This document shows, one piece after another, positions 21,836 to 33,700 of a stretch of 64,000 nt of DNA; positions within the stretch are counted from its first letter, which is position 1; each line of letters begins with the position of its first letter. The DNA is taken from NCBI GenBank assembly GCA_026018925.1, contig JAKSZU010000324.1, positions 124,001-188,000 of the forward strand. Reading direction: 5' to 3'. A model generated the notes under the pieces. It searched no databases, was not told the DNA's origin, and worked only from the letters and a program-made list of their open reading frames with translations. The translations under genes were made by a program, and so were the position numbers. Source of the stretch: Tupaia tana. Its lineage: Eukaryota > Chordata > Mammalia > Scandentia > Tupaiidae.

Positions 21836-24512
21836 GGTAGGTAGCCAGGATTTCCTTGAGGCGGTTTTTTGTTCTCTCTTGAAACCCCTGCATTCCCTTG
21901 TTAACACCTAGCTCTCCTTCTCCCCCCAGACTATCCAGGACTGCCAGAAGGCAATTGGCTCTCCTGCAAGCCTCTGGCCGGCAAGGCACACTGAGGGAGG
22001 GTCACCTCTGACCCCCACCTCACTTCCAGACCCCCAGGCCCCAGACTCCACCTTCTAGACTATCCAGGACTGCCAGAAGGCAATAGGCTCTCCTGCAAGC
22101 CTCTGGCCGGCAAGGGACACTGAGGGAAGGTCACCTCTGAACCCCACCTCACTTCCAGACCCTCAGGCCCCAGACTCCACCTTCTACGTAGGTAGCCAGG
22201 ATTTCCTTGAGGCGGTTTTTTGTTCTCTCTTGAAACCCCTGCATTCCCTTGTTAACACCTAGCTCTCCTTCTCCCCCCAGACTATCCAGGACTGCCAGAA
22301 GGCAATAGGCTTTCCTGCAAGCCTCTGGCCGGCAAGGGACACTGAGGGAGGGTCACCTCTGACCCCCACCTCACTTCCAGACCCCCAGGCCCCAGACTCC
22401 ACCTTCTAGGTAGGTAGCCAGGATTTCCTTGAGGCGGTTTTTTGTTCTCTCTTGAAACCCCTGCATTCCCTTGTTAACACATAGCTCTCATTCTCCCCCC
22501 AGACTATCCAGGACTGCCAGAAGGCAATGGGCTCTCCTGCAAGGCTCTGGCCGGCAAGGTACACTGAGGGAGGGTCACCTCTGACCCCCACCTCACTTCC
22601 AGACCCCCAGGCCCCAGACTCCACCTTCTAGACTATCCAGGACTGCCAGAAGGCAATAGGCTCTCCTGCAAGCCTCTGGCCGTCAAGGGACACTGAGGGA
22701 AGGTCACCTCTGACCCCCACCTCACTTCCAGACCGCCAGGCCCCAGACTCCACCTTCTAGGTAGGTAGCCAGGATTTCCTTGAGGCGGTTTTTTGTTCTC
22801 TCTTGAAACCCCTGCATTCCCTTGTTAACACCTAGCTCTCCTTCCCCCCCCAGACTATCCAGGACTGCCAGAAGGCAATAGGCTCTCCTGCAAGCCTCTG
22901 GCCGGCAACGACACTGAGGGAGGGTCACCTCTGACCCCCACCTCACTTCCAGACCCCCAAGCCCCAGACTCCACCTTCTAGACTATCCAGGACTGCCAGA
23001 AGGCAATAGGCTCTCCTGTAAGCCTCTGGCCAGCAAGGGACACTGAGGGAAGGTCACCTCTGACCCCCACCTCACTTCCAGACCCTCAGGCCCCAGACTC
23101 CACCTTCTAGGTAGGTAGCCAGGATTTCCTTGAGGCGGTTTTTTGTTCTCTCTTGAAACCCCTGCATTCCCTTGTTAACACCTAGCTCTCCTTCCCCCCC
23201 AGACTATCCAGGACTGCCAGAAGGCAATAGGGTCTCCTGCAAGCCTCTGACCGGCAAGGGACACTGAGGGAGGGTCACCTCTGACCCCCACCTCACTTCC
23301 AGACCCCCAGGCCCCAGACTCCACCTTCTAGACTATCCAGGACTGCCAGAAGGCAATAGGCTGTCCTGCAAGCCTCTGGCCGCCAAGGGACACTGAGGGA
23401 AGGTCACCTCTGACCCCCACCCCACTTCCAGACCCCCAGGCCCCAGACTCCACCTTCTAGGTAGGTAGCCAGGATTTCCTTGAGGGGTTTTTTTGTTCTC
23501 TCTTGAAACCCCTGCATTCCCTTGTTAACACCTAGCTCTCCTTCTCCCCCCAGACTATCCAGGACTGCCAGAAGGCAATAGGCTCTCCTGCAAGCCTCTG
23601 GCCGGCAAGGGACACTGAGGGAGGGTCACCTCTGACCCCCACCTCACTTCCAGACCCCTAGGCCCCAGACTCCACCTTCTAGACTATCCAGGACTGCCAG
23701 AAGGCAATAGGCTCTCCTGCAAGCCTCTGGCCGGCAAGGGACACTGAGGGAAGGTCACCTCTGACCCCCACCTCACTTCCAGACCCCCAGGCCCCAGACT
23801 CCACCTTCTAGGTAGGTAGCCAGGATTTCCTTGAGGCGGTTTTTAGTTCTCTCTTGAAACCCCTGCATTCCCTTGTTAACACCTAGCTCTCCTTCTCCCC
23901 CCAGACTATCCAGGACTGACAGAAGGCAATAGGCTCTCCTGCAAGCCTCTGGCCGGCAAGGGACACTGAGGGAGGGTCACCTCTGACCCCCACCTCACTT
24001 CCAGACCCCCAGGCCCCAGACTCCACCTTCTAGACTATCCAGGACTGCCAGAAGGCAATAGGCTCTCCTGCAAGCCTCTGGCCAGCAAGGGACACTGAGG
24101 GAAGGTCACCTCTGACCCCCACCTCACTTCCAGACCCCCAGGCCCCAGACTCCACCTTCTAGGTAGGTAGCCAGGATTTCCTTGAGGCGGTTTTTTGTTC
24201 TCTCTTGAAACCCCTGCATTCCCTTGTTAAAACCTAGCTCTCCTTCTCCCCCCAGACTATCCAGGACTGCCAGAAGGCAATAGGCTCTCCTGCAAGCCTC
24301 TGGCCGGCAAGGGACACTGAGCGAGGGTCACCTCTGACCCCCACCTCACTTCCAGACCCCCAGGCCCCAGACTCCACCTTCTAGACTATCCAGGACTGCC
24401 AGAAGCCAATAGGCTCTCCTGCAAGCCTCTGGCAGGCAAGGGACACTGAGGGAAGGTCACCTCTGACCCCCACCTCACTTCCAGACCCACAGGCCCCAGA
24501 CTCCACCTTCTA
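21836..24512 (+). repeat. Block Q, copy 2 (2,677 bp), tandem with copy 1
   Basis: Spacer starts: 21836, 22187, 22409, 22760, 23110, 23460, 23811, 24162; the single module ends before 22409. All marks of copy 1 reappear 2,677 bp downstream. By eye there are about two dozen base differences, roughly 99% identity, so this duplication is older than the block 1 duplication. The A-B pair before 21836, where copy 1 has a single module before 19159, shows that the exchange happened inside a unit. Confidence 0.9.
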
Positions 24513-27500
24513 GGTAGGTAGCCAGGATTTCCTTGAGGCGGTTTTTTGTTCTCTCTTGAAACCCCTGCATTCCCTTGTTAACAACTAGCTCTCCTTCTCC
24601 CCCCAGACTATCCAGGACTGCCAGAAGGCAATAGGCTCTCCTGCAAGCCTCTGGCCGGCAAGGGACACTGAGGGAGGTTCACCTCTGACCCCCAACTCAC
24701 TTCCAGACCCCCAGGCCCCAGACTCCACCTTCTAGGTAGGTAGCCAGGATTTCCTTGAGGCGGTTTTTTTCTTCTCTCTTAAAACCCCTGCATTCCCTTG
24801 TTAACACCTAGCTCTCCTTCTCCCCCCAGACTATCTAGGACTGCCAGAAGGCAATTGGCTCTCCTGCAAGCCTCTGGCCGGCAAGGCACACTGAGGGAGG
24901 GTCACCTCTGACCCCCACCTCACTTCCAGACCCCCAGGCCCCAGACTCCACCTTCTAGACTATCCAGGACTGCCAGAAGGAAATTGGCTCTCCTGCAAGC
25001 CTCTGGCCGGCAAGGGACACTGAGGGAAGGTCAACTCTGAACCCCACCTCACTTCCAGACCCCCAGGCCCCAGACTCCACCTTCTAGGTAGGTAGCCAGG
25101 ATTTCCTTGAGGCGGGTTTTTGTTCTCTCTTGAAACCCCTGCATTCCCTTGTTAACACCTAGCTCTCCTTCTCCCCCCAGACTATCCAGGACTGCCAGAA
25201 GGCAATAGATTCTCCTGCAAGCCTCTGGCCGGCAAGGGACACTGAGGGAGGGTCACCTCTGACCCCCACCTCACTTCCAGACCCCCAGGCCCCAGACTCC
25301 ACCTTCTAGGTAGGTAGCCAGGATTTCCTTGAGGCGTTTTTTTGTTCTCTCTTGAAACCCCTGCATTCCCTTGTTAACACCTAGCTCTCCTTCTCCCCCC
25401 AGACTATCCAGGACTTCCAGAAGGCAATTGGCTCTCCTGCAAGCCTCTGGCCGGCAAGGCACACTGAGGGAGGGTCACCTCTGACCCCCACCTCACTTCC
25501 AGACACCCAGGCCCCAGACTCCACCTTCTAGACTATCCAGGACAGCCAGAACGCTATAGGCTCTCCTGCAAGCCTCTGGCCGGCAAGGGACACTGAGGGA
25601 AGGTCACCTCTGAACCCCACCTCACTTCCAAACCCCCAGGCCCCAGACTCCACCTTCTAGGTAGGTAGCCAGGATTTCCTTGAGGCGGTTTTTTGTTCTC
25701 TCTTGAAACCCCTGCATTCCCTTGTTAACACCTAGCTCTCCTTCTCCCCCCAGACTATCCAGGACTGCCAGAAGGCAATAGGCTCTCCTGCAAGCCTCTA
25801 GCCGGCAAGGGACACTGAGGGAGGGTCACCTCTGACCCCCACCTCACTTCCAGACCCCCAGGCCCCAGACTCCACCTTCTAGGTAGGTAGCCAGGATTTC
25901 CTTGGGGCGGTTTTTTGTTCTCTCTTGAAACCCCTGCATTCCCTTGTTAACACCTAGCTCTCATTCTCCCCCCAGACTATGAGGACTGCCAGAAGGCAAT
26001 TGGCTCTCCTGCAAGGCTCTGGCCGGCAAGGCACACTGAGGGAGGGTCACCTCTGACCCCCACCTCACTTCCAGACCCCCAGGCCCCAGACTCCACCTTC
26101 TAGAATATCCAGGACTGCCAGAAGGCAATAGGCTCTCCTGCAAGCCTCTGGCCGTCAAGGGACACTGAGGGAAGGTAACCTCTGACCCCCACCTCACTTC
26201 CAGACCCCCAGGCCTCAGACTCCACCTTCTAGGTAGGTAGCCAGGATTTCCTTGAGGCGGTTTTTTGTTCTCTCTTGAAACCCCTGCATTCCCTTGTTAA
26301 CACCTAGCTCTCCTTCTCCCCCCAGACTATCCAGGACTGCCAGAAGGCAATAGGCTCTCCTGCAAGCCTCTGGCCGGCAAGGGACACTGAGGGAGGGTCA
26401 CCTCTGACCCCCACCTCACTTCCAGACCCCCAGGCCCCAGACTCCACCTTCTAGACTATCCAGGACTGCCAGAAGGCAATAGGCTCTCCTGCAAGCCTCT
26501 GGCCGGCAAGGGACACTGAGGGAAGGTAACCTCTGACCCCCACCTCACTTCCAGACCCCCAGGCCCCAGACTCCACCTTCTAGGTAGGTAGCCAGGATTT
26601 CCTTGAGGCGGTTTTTTGTTCTCTGTTGAAACCCCTGCATTCCCTTGTTAACACCTAGCTCTCCTTCTCCCCCCAGATTATCCAGGACTGCCAGAAGGCA
26701 ATAGGCTCTCCTGCAAGCCTCTGACCGGCAAGGGACACTGAGGGAGGGTCACCTCTGACCCCCACCTCACTTCCAGACCCCCAGGCCCAGACTCCACCTT
26801 CTAGACTATCCAGGATTGCCAGAAGGCAATAGGCTGTCCTGCAAGCATCTGGCCGGCAAGGGACACTGAGGGAAGGTCACCTCTGACCCCCACCTCACTT
26901 CCAGACCCCCAGGCCCCAGACTCCACCTTCTCGGTAGGTAGCCAGGATTTCCTTGAGGCGGTTTTTTGTTCTCTGTTGAAACCCCTGCATTCCCTTGTTA
27001 ACACCTAGCTCTCCTTCTCCCCCCAGACTATCCAGGACTGCCAGAAGGCAATAGGCTCTCCTGCAAGGCTCTGGCCGGCAAGGGACACTGAGGGAGGGTC
27101 ACCTCTGACCCCCACCTCACTTCCAGACCCCCAGGCCCCAGACTCCACCTTCTAGACTATCCAGGACTTCCAGAAGGCAATAGGCTCTCCTGCAAGCCTC
27201 TGGCCGGCAAGGGACACTGAGGGAAGGTCACCTCTGACCCCCACCTCACTTCCAGACCCCCAGGCCCCAGACTCCACCTTCTAGGTAGGTAGCCAGGATT
27301 TCCTTGAGGCGGTTTTTAGTTCTCTCTTGAAACCCCTGCATTCCCTTGTTAACACCTAGCTCTCCTTCTCCACCCAGACTATCCAGGACTGCCAGAAGGC
27401 AATAGGCTCTCTTGCAAGACTCTGGCCGGCAAGGCACACTGAGGGAGGGTCACCACTGACCCCAACCTCACTTCCAGACCCCCAGGCCCCAGACTCAACC

Positions 27501-30500
27501 TTCTAGACTATCCAGGACTGCCAGAAGGCAATAGGCTCTCCTGCAAGCCTCTGGCCGGCAAGGGACACTGAGGGAAGGTCACCTCTGACCCCCACCTCAC
27601 TTCCAGACCCCCAGGCCCCAGACTCCACCTTCTAGGTAGGTAGCCAGGATTTCCTTGAGGCGGTTTTTTGTTCTCTCTTGAAACCCCTGCATTCCCTTGT
27701 TAACACCTAGCTCTCCTTCTCCCCCCAGACTATCCAGGACTGCCAGAAGGCAATAGGCTCTCCTGCATGCCTCTGGCCGGCAAGGGACACTGAGTGAGGG
27801 TCACCTCTGACCCCCACCTCACTTCCAGACCCCCAGGCCCCAGACTCCACCTTCTAGACTATCCAGGACTGCCAGAAGGCAATAGGCTCTCCTGCAAGCC
27901 TCTGGCCCGCAAGGGACACTGAGGGAAGGTCACCTCTGACCCCCACCTCACTTCCAGACCCCCAGGCCCCAGACTCCACCTTCTAGGTAGGTAGCCAGGA
28001 TTTCCTTGAGGCGGTTTTTTGTTCTCTCTTGAAACCCCTGCATTCCCTTGTTAACACCTAGCTCTCCTTCTCCCCCCAGACTATCCAGGACTGCCAGAAG
28101 GCAATAGGCTCTCCTGCAAGCCTCTGGCCGGCAAGGGACACTGAGGGAGGGTCACCTCTGACCCACACCTCACTTCCAGACCCCCAGGCCCCAGACTCCA
28201 CCTTCCAGGTAGGTAGCCAGGATTTCCTTGAGGTGGTTTTTTGTTCTCTCTTGAAACCCCTGCATTCCCTTGTTAACACCTAGCTCTCCTTCTCCCCCCA
28301 GACTATCCAGGATTGCCAGAAGGCAATAGGCTCTCCTGCAAGCCTCTGGCCGGCAAGGCACACTGAGGGAGGGTCACCTCTGACCCCCACCTCACTTCCA
28401 GAACCCCAGGCCCCAGACTCCACCTTCTAGACTATCCAGGACTGCCAGAAGGCAATAGGCTCTCCTGTAAGCCTCTGGCCGGCAAGGGACACTGAGGGAA
28501 GGTCACCTCTGAACCCCACCTCACTTCCAGACCCCCAGGTCACAGACTCCACCTTCTACGTAGGTAGCCAGGATTTCCTTGAGGCGGTTTTTTGTTCCCT
28601 CTTGAAACCCCTGCATTCCCTTGTTAACACCTAGCTCTCCTTCTCCCCCCCAGATTATCCAGGACTGCCAGAAGGCAATAGGCTCTCCTGCAAGCCTCTG
28701 GCCGGCAAGGGACACTGAGGGAGGGTCACCTCTGACCCCCACCTCACTTCCAGACCCCCAGGCCCCAGACTACACCTTCTAGGTAGGTAGCCAGGATTTC
28801 CTTGAGGCGGTTTTCTTTTCTCTCTTGAAACCCCTGCATTCCCTTGTTAACACCTAGCTCTCATTCTCCCCCCAGACTATCCAGGACTGCCAGAAGGCAA
28901 TTGGCTCTCCTGCAAGCCTCTGGCCGGCAAGGCACACTGAGGGAGGGTCACCTCTGACCCCCACCTCACTTCCAGACCCCCAGGCCCCAGACTCCTCCTT
29001 CTAGACTATCCAGGACTGCCAGAAGACAATAGGCTCTCCTGCAAGCCTCTGGCCGTCAAGGGACACTGAGGGAAGGTAACCTCTGACCCCCACCTCACTT
29101 CCAGACCCCCAGGCCCCAGACTCCTCCTTCTAGGTAGGTAGCCAGGATTTCCTTGAGGCGGTTTTTTGTTCTCTCTTGAAACCCCTGCATTCCCTTGTTA
29201 ACACCTAGCTCTCCTTCTCCCCCCAGACTATCCAGGACTGCCAGAAGCCAATAGGCTCTCCTGCAAGCCTCTGGCCGGCAAGGGACACTGAAGGAGGGTC
29301 ACTTCTGACCCCCACCTCACTTCCAGACCCCCAGGACCCAGACTCCACCTTCTAGACTATCCAGGACTGACAGAAGGCAATAGACTCTCCTGCAAGCCTC
29401 TGGCCGGCAAGGGACACTGAGGGAAGGTCACCTCTGACCCCCACCTCACTTCCAGACCCCCAGGCCCCAGACTCCACCTTCTAGGTAGGTAGCCAGGATT
29501 TCCTTGAGGCGGTTTTTTGTTCTCTCTTGAAACCCCTGTATTCCCTTGTTAACACCTAGCTCTCCTTCTCCCCCCAGACTATCCAGGACTGCCAGAAGGC
29601 AATAGGCTCTCCTGCAAGCCTCTGGCCGGCAAGGGACCCTGAGGGAGGGTCACCTCTGACCCCCACCTCACTTCCAGACCCCCAGGCCCCAGACTCCACC
29701 TTCTAGACTATCCAGGACTGCCAGAAGGCAATAGGCTGTCCTGCAAGCCTCTGGCCGCCAAGGGACACTGAAGGAAGGTCACCTCTGACCCCCACCTCAC
29801 TTCCAGACCCCCAGGCCCCAGACTCCACCTTCTAGGTAGGTAGCCAGGATTTCCTTGAGGCGGTTTTTTGTTCTCTGTTGAAACCCCTGCATTCCCTTGT
29901 TAACACCTAGCTCTCCTTCTCCCCCCAGACTATCCAGGACTGCCAGAAGGCAATAGGCTCTCCTGCAAGCCTCTGGCCGGCAAGGGACACTGAGGGAGGG
30001 TCACCTCTGACCCCCACCTCACTTCCAGACCCCCAGGCCCCAGACTCCACCTTCTAGACTATCCAGGACTGCCAGAAGGCAATAGGCTCTCCTGCAAGCC
30101 TCTGGCCGGCAAGGGACACTGAGGGAAGGTCACCTCTGACCCCCACCTCACTTCCAGACCACCAGGCCCCAGACTCCACCTTCTAGGTAGGTAGCCAGGA
30201 TTTCCTTGAGGCGGTTTTTAGTTCTCTCTTGAAACCCCTGCATTGCCTTGTTAACACCTAGCTCTCCTTCTCCCCCCAGACTATCCAGGACTGCCAGAAG
30301 GCAATAGGCTCTCCTGCAAGCCTCTGGCCGGCAAGGGACACTGAGGGAGGGTCACCTCTGACCCCCACCTCACTTCCAGACCCCCAGGCCCCAGACTCCA
30401 CCTTCTAGACTATCCAGGACTGCCAGAAGGCAATAGGCTCTCCTGCAAGCCTCTGGCCGACAAGGGACACTGAGGGAAGGTCACCTCTGACCCCCACCTC

Positions 30501-30758
30501 ACTTCCAGACCCCCAGGCCCCAGACTCCACCTTCTAGGTAGGTAGCCAGGATTTCCTTGAGGCGGTTTTTTGTTCTCTCTTGAAACCCCTGCATTCCCTT
30601 GTTAACACCTAGCTCTCCTTCTCCCCCCAGACTATCCAGGATTGCCAGAAGGCAATAGGCTCTCCTGCAAGCCTCTGGCCGGCAAGGGACACTGAGGGAG
30701 GGTCACCTCTGACCCCCACCTCACTTCCAGACCCCCAGGCCCCAGACTCCACCTTCTA
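24513..30758 (+). repeat. Mixed segment between Q copies and the 5.93-kb duplication
   Basis: Spacer starts: 24513, 24735, 25087, 25309, 25660, 25882, 26232, 26583, 26933, 27284, 27635, 27986, 28208, 28559, 28782, 29133, 29484, 29835, 30186, 30537. Single-module intervals end before 24735, 25309, 25882, 28208 and 28782. The first 3 kb share marks with 41.8-45 kb: long T runs before CTTCTC, GCGGGTTTTTG, GGACTTCCAG, GGACAGCCAGAACGC, CTCTGTTG, CTCCACCCAG and GGTCACCACTG. From 28.2 kb on the marks are those of a diverged Q-like block (CTACGTAGG at 28556, GCTCTCATTC near 28859, TTTTTAG near 30220). Confidence 0.82.
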
Positions 30759-33700
30759 GACTATCCAGGACAGCCAGAAGGCAATAGGCTCTCCTGCAAG
30801 CCTCTGGCCGGCAAGGGACACTGAGGGAAGGTCACCTCTGACCCCCACCTCACTTCCAGACCCACAGGTCCCCAGACTCCACCTTCTAGGTAGGTAGCCA
30901 GGATTTCCTTGAGGCGGTTTTTTGTTCTCTCTTGAAACCCATGCATTCCCTTGTTAACACCTAGCTCTCCTTCACCCCCAGACTATCCAGGACTGCCAGA
31001 AGGCAATAGGCTCTCCTGCAAGCCTCTGGCCGGCAAGGGACACTGAGGGAGGGTCACCTCTGACCCCCACCTCACTTCCAGACCCCCAGGCCCCAGACTC
31101 AACCTTCTAGACTATCCAGGACTGCCAGAAGGCAAAAGGCTCTCCTGCAAGCCTCTGGCCGGCAAGGGACACTGAGGGAAGGTCACCTCTGACCCCCACC
31201 TCACTTCCAGACCCCCAGGCCCCAGACTCCACCTTCTAGGTAGGTAGCCCGGATTTCCTTGAGGCGGTTTTTTGTTCTCTCTTGAAACCCCTGCATTCCC
31301 TTGTTAACACCTAGCTCTCCTTCCCCCCCAGACTATCCAGGACTGCCAGAAGGCAATAGGCTCTCCTGCAAGCCTCTGGCCGGCAAGGGACACTGAGGGA
31401 GGGTCACCTCTGACCCCCACCTGACTTCCAGACCCCAGGGCCACAGACTCCACCTTCTAGACTATCCAGGACTGCCAGAAGGCAATAGGCTCTCCTGCAA
31501 GCCTCTGGCCGGCAAGGGACATTGAGGGAAGGTCACCTCTGACCCCCACCTCACTTCCAGACCCCCAGGCCCCAGACTCCACCTTCTAGGTAGGTAGCCA
31601 GGATTTCCTTGAGGCGGTTTTTTGTTCTCTCTTGAAACCCCTGTATTCCCTTGTTAACACCTAGCTCTCCTTCTCCCCCCTGACTATCCAGGACTGCCAG
31701 AAGGCAATAGGCTCTCCTGCAAGCCTCTGGCCGGCAAGGGACACTGAGGGAGGGTCACCTCTGACCCCCACCTCACTTCCAGACCCCCAGGCCCCAGACT
31801 CCACCTTCTAGACTATCCAGGACTGCCAGAAGGCAATAGGCTCTCCTGCAAGCCTCTGGCCGGCAAGGGACACTGAGGGAAGGTCACCTCTGACCCCCCA
31901 CCTCACTTCCAGACCCCCAGGCCCCAGACTCCACCTTCTAGGTAGGTAGCCAGGATTTCCTTGAGGCGGTTTTTTGTTCTCTCTTGAAACCCCTGCATTC
32001 CCTTGTTAACACCTAGCTCTCCTTCTCCCCCCAGACAATCCAGGACTGCCAGAAGGCAATAGGCTCTCCTGCAAACCTCTGGCCGGCAAGGGACACTGAG
32101 GGAGGGTCACCTCTGACCCCCACCTCACTTCCAGACACCCAGGCCCCAGACTCAACCTTCTAGACTATCCAGGACTGCCAGAAGGCAATAGGCTCTCCTG
32201 CAAGCCTCTGGCCGGCAAGGGACACTGAGGGAATGTCACCTCTGACCCCCACCTCACTTCCAGACCCCCAGGCCCCAGACTCCACCTTCTAGGTAGGTAG
32301 CCAGGATTTCCTTGAGGCGGTTTTTTGTTCTCTCTTGAAACCCCTGCATTCCCTTGTTAACACCTAGCTCTCCTTCTCCCCCCAGACTATCCAGGACTGA
32401 CAGAAGGCAATAGGCTCTCCTGCAAGCCTCTGGCCGGCAAGGGACACTGAGGGAGGGTCACCTCTGACCCCCACCTCACTTCCAGACCCCCAGGCCCCAG
32501 ACTCCACCTTCTAGACTATCCAGGACTGCCAGAAGGCAATAGGCTCTCCTGCAAGCCTCTGGCCGGCAAGGGACACTGAGGGAAGGTCACCTCTGACCCC
32601 CACCTCACTTCCAGACACCCAGGCCCCAGACTCCACCTTCTAGGTAGGTAGCCAGGATTTCCTTGAGGCGGTTTTTTGTTCTCTCTTGAAACCCCTGCAT
32701 TCCCTTGTTAACACCTAGCTCTCCTTCTCCCCCCAGACTATCCAGGACTGCCAGAAGGCAATAGGCTCTCCTGCAAGCCTCTGGCCGGCAAGGGACACTG
32801 AGGGAGGGACACCTCTGACCCCCACCTTACTTCCAGACCCCCAGGCCCCAGACTCCACGTTCTAGACTATCCAGGACTGCCAGAAGGCAATAGGCTCTCC
32901 TGCAAGCCTCTGGCCGGCAAGGAACACTGAGGGAAGGTCACCTCTGACCCCCACCTCACTTCCAGACCCCCAGGCCCCAGACTCCACCTTCTAGGTAGGT
33001 AGCCAGGATTTCCTTGAGGCGGTTTTTTGTTCTCTCTTGAAACCCCTGCATTCCCTTGTTAACACCTAGCTCTCCTTCTCCCCCCAGACTCTCCAGGACT
33101 GCCAGAAGGCAATAGGCTCTCCTGCAAGCCTCTGGCCGGCAAGGGACACTGAGGGAGGGTCACCTCTGACCCCCACCTCACTTCCAGACCCCCAGGCCCC
33201 AGACTCCACCTTCTAGGTAGGTAGCCAGGATTTCCTTGAGGCGATTTTTTGTTCTCTCTTGAAACCCCTGCATTCCCTTGTTAACACCTAGCTCTCCTTC
33301 TCCCCCCAGACTATCCAGGACTGCCAGAAGGCAATTGGCTCTCCTGCAAGCCTCTGGCCGGCAAGGCACACTGAGGGAGGGTCACCTCTGACCCCCACCT
33401 CACTTCCAGACCCCCAGGCCCCAGACTCCACCTTCTAGACTATCCAGGACTGCCAGAAGGCAATAGGCTCTCCTGCAAGCCTCTGGCCGGCAAGGGACAT
33501 TGAGGGAAGGTCACCTCTGAACCCCACCTCACTTCCAGACCCCCAGGCCCCAGACTCCACCTTCTACGTAGGTAGCCAGGATTTCCTTGAGGCGGTTTTT
33601 TGTTCTCTCTTGAAACCCCTGCATTCCCTTGTTAACACCTAGCTCTCCTTCTCCCCCCAGACTATCCAGGACTGCCAGAAGGCAATAGGCTCTCCTGCAC

